Origin: an uncultured Alistipes sp.
GTDB taxonomy: Bacteria > Bacteroidota > Bacteroidia > Bacteroidales > Rikenellaceae
Length of the DNA: 64,000 nucleotides
Direction: 5' to 3'
Assembly: GCA_938014215.1 (NCBI GenBank)
Contig: CALLRW010000042.1
Location: forward strand, 186,001 to 250,000
In this document: positions 58,401-64,000 of the stretch, piece by piece
Position numbering within the stretch: the stretch's first letter is position 1
Layout of the letters: each line of letters begins with the position of its first letter
Program-made: the position numbers and the translations under genes
Notes under the pieces: model-generated
The model's input: the letters and a program-made list of their open reading frames with translations, nothing else
Databases searched by the model: none
What the model was told of the DNA's origin: nothing

Positions 58401-58528
58401 GTGATAAAAGGCGAAAGTTCGCCCGCCGGAGGCGCTTTTGTGGGGGGGATGCACCGCGGCCGGCGGCTGCGCATCCCGGGGAGCGTAATTTTTAATTCGC
58501 AATCTTTACGCTTTCGACCGATTATTCG

Positions 58529-58536
58529 TACCTTTG
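58529..58536 (+). promoter_or_regulatory. -7 box TACCTTTG for dnaG (predicted leaderless)
   Basis: TACCTTTG is followed by TGGGCT and then the dnaG ATG. A TTTA at 58505-58508 stands at the -33 position with a 20-base spacing. Confidence 0.65.
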
Positions 58537-58542
58537 TGGGCT

Positions 58543-60525
58543 ATGATCGACCGCGAAACCGTAGACCGCATCTTCGACGCCGCCAATATCGTCGATATTG
58601 TCAGCGACTATGTCACGCTCAAACGCAAGGGCGTGAACTACGTGGCGTGCTGTCCGTTCCACAACGAGAAGACCCCGTCGTTCGTTGTCTCGCCGGCGAA
58701 GGGGGTCTTCAAGTGCTTCGGCTGCGGAAAGGGGGGCAATGCCGTCACCTTCGTCATGGAGCAGGAGGGCATCAGCTATCCCGAGGCGCTGAAGGCCATC
58801 GCCAAACGCTACGGAATCGAGGTCAAGGAGGAGGCGATGACCGAGGAGGAGGTGCGCCGCAACGACGACCGCGAATCGATGTTCGTGCTCAACGGCTGGG
58901 CCGCCGAGTATTTTGCCAACTACCTCCACCGTGATCCCGAAGGAATCAACGTCGGCCTCTCGTACTTCCGCCAGAAGCGCGGTCTGACCGACGCCACGAT
59001 CAAGAAATTCGGGCTGGGCTTCTGCCCCTCGAAGGGCGACCGCATGTCGAAGGATGCCCTGGCGGCCGGCTACAAGCAGGAGTTCCTCCTCTCGACGGGC
59101 CTCTCGCTGGCGCGCGAGAGCGACGGCTCGCTCTACGACCGCTTCCGCGACCGGGTGATCTTCCCCGTGCACAACATCTCGGGACGCGTGGTGGCCTTCG
59201 GCGGCCGCACGCTGCGCACCGACAAGCAGGTGGCCAAGTACCAGAACTCCCCCGAGAGCGAGATCTACAGCAAGAAACGCGAACTCTACGGACTCTTTTT
59301 TGCCAAGAAGGCCATCCAGCAGCAGGACTTCGCCATCCTGGTCGAGGGGTATCTCGACGTGATCTCGATGCACCAGGCCGGGATCGAGAACGTCGTGGCC
59401 TCGTCCGGAACGTCGCTCACCACGGAGCAGATCCGTCTGCTGGGGCGCTTCACGAAGAACATCACCGTCATCTACGACGGCGACTCGGCCGGTATCCACG
59501 CCTCGCTGCGCGGTATCGACATGATCCTCAAGGAGGGGATGAACGTGCGCGTGGTGCTGCTGCCCGAACCCGAGGATCCCGACTCGTTCGCCCGCAGCCA
59601 CTCGGCCGCCGAGGTGCAGGCCTACATCCGCGCCAACGAGCAGGATTTCCTCGAATTCAAGGCGCGGCTGCTGCTCGAGGATGCCAAGGGCGACCCGATC
59701 CGCAAGGCGGCGCTGATCGGCGACATGGTGCAGTCGATCGCCCAGATCCCCGATCCGATCCAGCGGTCGGTCTACATCAAGGAGTGCGCGAAGATCATGG
59801 ATATCGACGAGCAGATCCTCATCGGCGAGGTGGCCCGCAAGCGGCTGACCACCTCGGGCGACCGCGAAACCGACGACTTCATGCGCCGTCAGGCCACGCT
59901 GCGCCGCCGCGAGGAGCCGGCAGCCGAACGCCCCGAGGCCGAATATGCCCGGAAGGTCGAGGCCGGCAGCAGTTTCGAGGCGCTCGAACGCGAGATCGTC
60001 AAGTATCTGCTCAAGTTCGGCCACTGCTCGTTCGACTTCAAGGAGGGGCGCACGATGGTGGCCTGCAACGTCGCCGAGGTGATCTTCAGCGAGTTGTCCG
60101 ACGATCAGATCGTCTTCCGCAATCCGGTCTACGCCAAGATCATGGCCATCTACCGCGAACAGTGGGAGCAGTTGGGGACGGGGGTCGAGGTGCCGGCCCA
60201 CATCTTCCTGAACCACATCGATCCGGCGGTCTGCACGGCCGCGGTGGACATCCTCACGGCCGACGACAACTACGTGGCCAGCGAGATCTGGAAACGCAAG
60301 GAGGTGCATGTCGAGAGCGATGCCGAGATGCTGGCCGTCGGGGTGCCGAAGGCCGTGATGCTCTACAAGTCGAAGGTCGTCGAGTCGCTCATCAAGGAGC
60401 TGCAGGAGCGGCTGGCGAAGGCCGACCTCCCGGAAGAGGAGGAGTGCGAACTGCTCCGGCGGCTGAACAGCTACAACGAGGTGCGGAAGACTATCGCCCG
60501 GAAACTGGATCGACCGATTTTATGA
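58543..60525 (+). CDS. dnaG: DNA primase
   Basis: DnaG lays RNA primers at the replication fork. The 660-residue protein has the N-terminal zinc finger (CCPFHNEKTPSF to KCFGCGKGGN, about residues 37-65), the RNA polymerase core (VVAFGGRTL, EGYLDVISMHQAGIENVVAS as the TOPRIM entry, IYDGDSAG as its acidic site) and a C-terminal DnaB-interacting domain (residues about 440-660). I chose MIDRETVDRIF at 58543 over an in-frame codon three residues upstream that overlaps the promoter box. Confidence 0.98.
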   Translation: MIDRETVDRIFDAANIVDIVSDYVTLKRKGVNYVACCPFHNEKTPSFVVSPAKGVFKCFGCGKGGNAVTFVMEQEGISYPEALKAIAKRYGIEVKEEAMTEEEVRRNDDRESMFVLNGWAAEYFANYLHRDPEGINVGLSYFRQKRGLTDATIKKFGLGFCPSKGDRMSKDALAAGYKQEFLLSTGLSLARESDGSLYDRFRDRVIFPVHNISGRVVAFGGRTLRTDKQVAKYQNSPESEIYSKKRELYGLFFAKKAIQQQDFAILVEGYLDVISMHQAGIENVVASSGTSLTTEQIRLLGRFTKNITVIYDGDSAGIHASLRGIDMILKEGMNVRVVLLPEPEDPDSFARSHSAAEVQAYIRANEQDFLEFKARLLLEDAKGDPIRKAALIGDMVQSIAQIPDPIQRSVYIKECAKIMDIDEQILIGEVARKRLTTSGDRETDDFMRRQATLRRREEPAAERPEAEYARKVEAGSSFEALEREIVKYLLKFGHCSFDFKEGRTMVACNVAEVIFSELSDDQIVFRNPVYAKIMAIYREQWEQLGTGVEVPAHIFLNHIDPAVCTAAVDILTADDNYVASEIWKRKEVHVESDAEMLAVGVPKAVMLYKSKVVESLIKELQERLAKADLPEEEECELLRRLNSYNEVRKTIARKLDRPIL

Positions 60526-60694
60526 AAAAAGGGGGCGGGTCTCGGGGTGTACACGCATCCCTGCGCGTACGGTGTGCAAACAGAAAATAAACAGAAAGAT
60601 GTGTAAAACATATCAAAGATAAAAGAATTAGTTACCTTGACCGATACCCACCCCCGCGAAGAGATTTCGCAATTTGTATGCCGTTTTTGAGTAT

Positions 60695-61159
60695 ATGACC
60701 GAACAGAAGAAGATAAATATCCGGAACAAGCGCGCAACGTTCGACTACGAGATTCTCGAAGAGTACGTTGCGGGCATCGTGCTCGTCGGGACCGAGATCA
60801 AGTCGATCCGCGCGGGCAAGGTCTCGATGGTGGATTCGTTCTGCTACTTCGACAAGGGCGAACTGTGGATCCGCGGCGTCAACATCGCCGAGTATGCCTG
60901 GGGCACGTGCAACAACCACGTCCCGCGCCGCGACCGCAAGCTGCTGCTGACCCATCGCGAGCTGGACAAGCTCCAGCGCGCCTCGCAGGACCGCGGACTG
61001 ACGATCGTCGGGCTGCGGCTCTTCCTGAACGAACGCGGGCTGGTGAAGGTGGTCGTCGGGCTGGCCCGCGGCCGCAAGTCCTACGACAAGCGCGAGTATC
61101 TGAAGGAGAACGACGCCCGCCGCGAGATGGACAAGGCGATGAAAAACTACCGGCGATGA
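60695..61159 (+). CDS. smpB: SsrA-binding protein SmpB
   Basis: SmpB brings tmRNA to stalled ribosomes. The 154-residue protein shows NKRATFDYEILEEYVAGIVL, GTEIKSIRAGKVSMVDSFC, RGVNIAEYAWGTCNNHVPRR, RKLLLTHRELDKL and the basic C-terminal tail YDKREYLKENDARREMDKAM. The start is MTEQKKINI at 60695. The tmRNA gene itself is not in this window. A weak TACCTTGA at 60634-60641 may be part of its promoter. Confidence 0.97.
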   Translation: MTEQKKINIRNKRATFDYEILEEYVAGIVLVGTEIKSIRAGKVSMVDSFCYFDKGELWIRGVNIAEYAWGTCNNHVPRRDRKLLLTHRELDKLQRASQDRGLTIVGLRLFLNERGLVKVVVGLARGRKSYDKREYLKENDARREMDKAMKNYRR

Positions 61160-61953
61160 CGCGGGCGGTGTTCCTGGATGTCGACGGAACGCTCATCAGC
61201 TTCCGTACGCACGAGGTTCCCGCGTCGGCCGTCGAGGCGCTGCGCCGGGCCCATGCCGCCGGCGTGCGGCTCTTCATCGCCACGGGCCGTGCCGTGACCG
61301 ATCTGGTGCAGCTGGAGGCGATCCCCTATGACGGGGTGGTGGCGCTGAACGGCGCCGAGTGTGTGCTGCGCGACGGACGGGTCGTCACCCGCCACCGGAT
61401 TCCGCGCGAGGAGTTCGAACGGGCGCTGGAGCTCTCCGACGCATGGGATTTCCCGGTTGCGCTGGAGCTCAACGACGGAATCTTTGTCAACCGCGTGACG
61501 CCGGTCGTCGAGCAGCTCTCGCGGATGATCGCCCATCCGATCCCCGAGGCGGTCGACCTGCGGCGGTTGTTCGACCGCGGCGACTGCTGCCAGATGTGCT
61601 TCTACGTCGACCCCGAACTGGAACGGCGGGTGATGGCGCAGCTGCCGTCGCTGGCGGCAAGCCGCTGGTGTCCGATCTTTGCCGACGTCAATCTCCGGGG
61701 AATCGACAAGGCGACCGGTGTGGCCGAGTTTGCCGAACGGTTCGGATTCCGCCTCGAGGAGACGATGGCCTTCGGCGACGGCGGCAACGACGTCCCGATG
61801 CTGCGCAAGGCCGGGATCGGGGTGGCGATGGGCGAGGCGTGCGACGAGGCGCTGCAGGCGGCCGATTGGGTGACGGCGACGGTCGACGACGACGGTATCC
61901 GCCGGGCGCTGGAGCACTTCGGGGTGATCGCCCCGGAGCCGGCGGTGCGCTGA
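61156..61953 (+). CDS. HAD-superfamily Cof-type hydrolase
   Basis: A 265-residue sugar-phosphatase-like HAD protein. Motif I is FLDVDGTLISF (two Asp near residue 7), motif II lies in LFIATGRAV, motif III is the Lys in GIDKATG and motif IV is FGDGGNDVPML. The C2-type cap lies between about residues 80 and 185. Cof-type enzymes dephosphorylate small sugar or nucleotide phosphates; the substrate is not readable. The start overlaps the smpB stop (ATGA). Confidence 0.93.
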   Translation: MTRAVFLDVDGTLISFRTHEVPASAVEALRRAHAAGVRLFIATGRAVTDLVQLEAIPYDGVVALNGAECVLRDGRVVTRHRIPREEFERALELSDAWDFPVALELNDGIFVNRVTPVVEQLSRMIAHPIPEAVDLRRLFDRGDCCQMCFYVDPELERRVMAQLPSLAASRWCPIFADVNLRGIDKATGVAEFAERFGFRLEETMAFGDGGNDVPMLRKAGIGVAMGEACDEALQAADWVTATVDDDGIRRALEHFGVIAPEPAVR

Positions 61954-62022
61954 AACGTTTTTTTGAGGGGCCGGAGCCGGCGGAGCGTTGAAATACCTCG
62001 GGGTCCGGCGGTGCGCTGAGAC
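61935..62022. repeat. Three diverged copies of the HAD gene 3' end
   Basis: GGAGCCGGCGGTGCGCTGAA (61935 on) is the end of the HAD frame with its TGA stop. It recurs at 61973-61994 as GGAGCCGGCGGAGCGTTGAA and at about 62002-62022 as GGTCCGGCGGTGCGCTGAGA. The copies are spaced about 38 and 29 bases apart and the last codons, including the stop, are part of the unit. Confidence 0.85.
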
Positions 62023-62102
62023 TTTGCCCGTTGTGTCAACCCGGGGACGGATGATGCTCGGGCGGAATGAACGGAAAAATGGAATGATAAACGATACGAA
62101 AC

Positions 62103-62810
62103 ATGTCACTGATTCTTTGTATTGAAACCGGTACGGACGTCTGCTCCGTCGGGATTGCCCGCGACGGCGTGCTGCTGTCGCTGCGCGAGAGTGATGAGGG
62201 GCGCGACCACGCCCGCAAGGTCGGCGTATTTGTCGACGAACTGCTGCACGAAACGGGGATTGCCCCCGACGATCTGGATGCCGTGGCCGTCGGCAAGGGG
62301 CCCGGTTCCTACACCGGACTGCGTATCGGCGTCTCGTTTGCCAAGGGGTTGTGCTACGGCCTGCAGAAGCCGCTGCTGGCGGTCGGTTCGCTCGATGCGC
62401 TGGTCGAGGTGGCCCGCGAGGATTACGAGGCGGGGATCATCTCGGTCGACCGCTGGGAGGAGGCTCGTCTCTGCCCGATGGTCGACGCCCGCCGCATGGA
62501 GGTCTATGCACAGATCTTCGATGCGAAGGGGGAGGCGCTGACCGGGGTCTCGGCCGAGGTGATTACGGAGGAGAGCTTCGCGGAGTGGCGCAACGACGGC
62601 CGTCCGTTCGTGATCTTCGGCAACGGCGCCCGCAAGTGTGCCGAGGTGCTGCCGGGAGCCACATTCGTCGAGGTGACCCCTTCGGCGCGCGGTCTGGCCC
62701 GGCTGGCACAGAAGGCGCTCGACGAGGGCCGCAAGGAGGATATCGCCTATTTCGAGCCCTTCTACCTGAAGGATTTCGTCGTCACGACCTCGAAGAAGAA
62801 GCTCTTCTGA
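62103..62810 (+). CDS. tsaB: tRNA threonylcarbamoyladenosine biosynthesis protein TsaB
   Basis: TsaB pairs with TsaD to add threonylcarbamoyl to A37 of ANN-decoding tRNAs. The 235-residue protein shows MSLILCIETGTDVCSVGIAR (ASKHA fold start), LDAVAVGKGPGSYTGLRIGV and AKGLCYGLQKPLLAVGSLDAL. Like other TsaB proteins it lacks the metal-binding histidine pair of TsaD. It is followed after 19 bases by a gene of unknown function. Confidence 0.95.
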   Translation: MSLILCIETGTDVCSVGIARDGVLLSLRESDEGRDHARKVGVFVDELLHETGIAPDDLDAVAVGKGPGSYTGLRIGVSFAKGLCYGLQKPLLAVGSLDALVEVAREDYEAGIISVDRWEEARLCPMVDARRMEVYAQIFDAKGEALTGVSAEVITEESFAEWRNDGRPFVIFGNGARKCAEVLPGATFVEVTPSARGLARLAQKALDEGRKEDIAYFEPFYLKDFVVTTSKKKLF

Positions 62811-62829
62811 GCAGAAGCGGCCGGGCGGC

Positions 62830-63375
62830 ATGACGGAGGAGGAGCTGATTGTCCGGTTGTCGGATCGCCTGTCGGCGGATTTTGCCCGCGAGGCGGCCCG
62901 CAAGGTCTGTGAGGCGGAGGCGGTTGGCGTGCTCTACGAACTGGTGACCCGGAAGGCGGAGACGTTGCCGAAGCCGTTGCGCCATACGCTCCTTTTTCGT
63001 GGGGCCTATGTGCTTGAGACGATCTATTTTGCGGATCGTACGGCCTTTTTTCCCTATGCGGAGGATTTCTGCAGGAGGGGGTTCCCGGCCTGTTCGGATG
63101 CCAGTGCGCGACGCCATTTCGGAAAGATTATGGCCGATCTGCTGGGGCGGGTCCATCCCGATCCGCAGTCGCTGGAGCGGATTGCCGCAACGGCGGCCGA
63201 CTGGGTCGTGGATCCGGCGGCAAAGGTAGCCGTGCGCGTATGGGCCATGGAGGTGCTGAAGTGTTGCCGCGGGCGGATCGGATGGGTGGACGAGAGCTGG
63301 TCGGATCTGGTGGAGATGCTGACGGTCGGCGCCTCGCCCGGAATCGAAAGCCGGATCCGCCGAAGCTGGCGGTAA
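62830..63375 (+). CDS. Helical protein of unknown function
   Basis: I do not recognise a family with confidence. The 181 residues are mostly amphipathic helix (LSDRLSADFAREAARKVCEA, VGVLYELVTRKAETLPKPLR, KVAVRVWAMEVLKCCRGRIG), rather like a HEAT-type repeat protein. There is no signal peptide or membrane segment, so it is probably cytoplasmic. It follows tsaB by 19 bases and ends with a good terminator, so it is the last gene of that operon. Confidence 0.7.
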   Translation: MTEEELIVRLSDRLSADFAREAARKVCEAEAVGVLYELVTRKAETLPKPLRHTLLFRGAYVLETIYFADRTAFFPYAEDFCRRGFPACSDASARRHFGKIMADLLGRVHPDPQSLERIAATAADWVVDPAAKVAVRVWAMEVLKCCRGRIGWVDESWSDLVEMLTVGASPGIESRIRRSWR

Positions 63376-63380
63376 AATGA

Positions 63381-63421
63381 GAGATCCCGCAGCCGGAATC
63401 GGTTGCGGGATCTCTTTTTTT
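63381..63421 (+). terminator. Terminator after the tsaB operon
   Basis: GAGATCCCGCAGCCG and CGGTTGCGGGATCTC, loop GAAT, followed by a run of seven T on the plus strand. It also lies just past the rmuC stop codon on the minus strand. Confidence 0.85.
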
Positions 63422-63435
63422 GGTCCGGACCGGTT

Positions 63436-64000
63436 TTATTCCGGGAGCCGGCCAGAGCCCTCCGTGGCGGCAGATTCCGGGGCAGATTCCGGGACCGGAG
63501 CCTCGGAAGTCGACGTTGAAACCGCGGTGGCTTCCGCAGCCGCCGCAGTCTCCGAAATCCCGGCAGATGAATCTGAGACAGGGGCCTGAGTTTCCGAGAC
63601 TCCAACAGCCGAAGTCCCAACAGCCGAAGTCCCAGCTGCCGAAGTCTCCGCGGTCGGAGTAGTCGAACCCGTGGTCGGGACTTCCGCAGCCGGAACGGCA
63701 CTCTCCGACGGATGACGCTTGTCCGTGTCGCGTTCGGCCAGTTCGAGCGTGCGGGCCGAGTGTTTGCGTTTGGTCTGCAGACGGGCCTTCTCGCGCAGCT
63801 CCTCCCCGACGCGGATGATGTTCCGGTTCCCGGTGCAGAGCCGCTTGTAGGCGTCGTCGTAGGAGGCGCGGGCCTTGTCGAGCGCCGCTCCGACCCCCTC
63901 GAGCGATGCCGTGAAGGCCACCAGCTGCTCGTAGAGCTTCAGCCCGCAGTCGGCAATCTCGCGCGTGTTCTTGTCCTGATCGTTGTACTTCCAGAGGTCG
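63436..64000 (-). CDS. rmuC: RmuC-family protein, C-terminal part with repeat tail
   Basis: The frame enters from the right edge; 187 codons are seen. The first part matches the end of RmuC (NTREIADCGLKLYEQLVAFT, LEGVGAALDKARASYDDAYK, GNRNIIRVGEELRE). RmuC is a coiled-coil protein with a nuclease-like domain that limits recombination between inverted repeats. After about residue 95 of this fragment the sequence is a low-complexity tail of Ala/Thr/Ser/Glu (TSAAGTSAVGTSAVGVSETQ). It is coded by a 15-base repeat near 63598-63650 and ends in GSGRLPE. Such a tail is not part of typical RmuC. Confidence 0.85.
   Translation of the reverse strand, partial: DLWKYNDQDKNTREIADCGLKLYEQLVAFTASLEGVGAALDKARASYDDAYKRLCTGNRNIIRVGEELREKARLQTKRKHSARTLELAERDTDKRHPSESAVPAAEVPTTGSTTPTAETSAAGTSAVGTSAVGVSETQAPVSDSSAGISETAAAAEATAVSTSTSEAPVPESAPESAATEGSGRLPE
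63598..63650. repeat. 15-base in-frame repeat in the rmuC tail
   Basis: CCAACAGCCGAAGTC and close variants recur three to four times. Each copy adds five codons (TSAVG-type) to the tail of RmuC. Confidence 0.8.

Noticed and set aside
60532..60600. Tiny frame after dnaG starting MKKGGGSRG
   Set aside because: It has 22 codons, no promoter or family, and starts just after the dnaG stop. Too little to support a gene.

Overview
The window is a GC-rich chromosome segment from a member of the Bacteroidota, most likely the order Bacteroidales and plausibly Alistipes or another Rikenellaceae (inference from gene content and base composition; no 16S gene is present). Supporting signs are a SusC/SusD pair, a NigD-like lipoprotein, a dipeptidyl peptidase III with the bacteroidal HECLGH zinc motif, HU-CCDC81/SPOR and GSCFA proteins, DUF2851, and many copies of the Bacteroidota -7 promoter box TAnnTTTG (as TACCTTTG, TATCTTTG or TATTTTTG). 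I found no phage, insertion sequence, CRISPR array or rRNA operon. The gene set looks like ordinary core chromosome.

Layout. 1-4318: lipoprotein fragment, M16 peptidase and a DUF456 membrane protein. 4891-6086: panC-panD. 6215-8242: DPP III. 8418-11521: rubredoxin, then M23 peptidase, ispD and a PH-like membrane protein. 11759-14182: lpxK-punA-ssb operon. 14441-25590: a one-direction block of SDR, LytS-like kinase, secreted zinc protease, SusC, SusD and LytTR regulator, which reads as a regulated nutrient-uptake locus. 25976-34463: deaminase, secA, DUF2851, an Fe-S pair (DUF59 and sufE), a degenerate alkaline-phosphatase-like protein and GSCFA. 34499-40758: ispE, rpiB, small membrane proteins, typA, aroB. 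40831-46898: AraC regulator, a membrane/cytidylate-kinase-like fusion, malic enzyme, an outer-membrane protein, ruvB. 47003-50103: NigD-like lipoprotein, ECF sigma factor and a protein that appears to span both membranes. 50555-55959: tRNA-Arg, S24-like regulator, ribE, histidine kinase, lgt, HU/SPOR protein, GtrA. 56322-64000: uvrB, dnaG, smpB, HAD phosphatase, tsaB, an unknown protein and the 3' end of rmuC.

Three themes stand out. First, many genes are followed, between the stop codon and the terminator, by a degenerate tandem-repeat tract whose unit is private to that gene (unit lengths about 14 to 53 bp). In other genes a similar repeat lies inside the frame and codes a low-complexity C-terminal tail. 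Second, several housekeeping genes (ispE, the GSCFA gene, ruvB, uvrB, dnaG, a DUF454 gene) have TAnnTTTG only 4-6 bases before the start codon, which predicts leaderless mRNAs. Third, there are unusual proteins: an alkaline-phosphatase-family protein that has lost most metal and substrate ligands, an ECF sigma factor paired with a likely dual-membrane-spanning anti-sigma factor, and a transporter-like membrane domain fused to a cytidylate-kinase-like domain.
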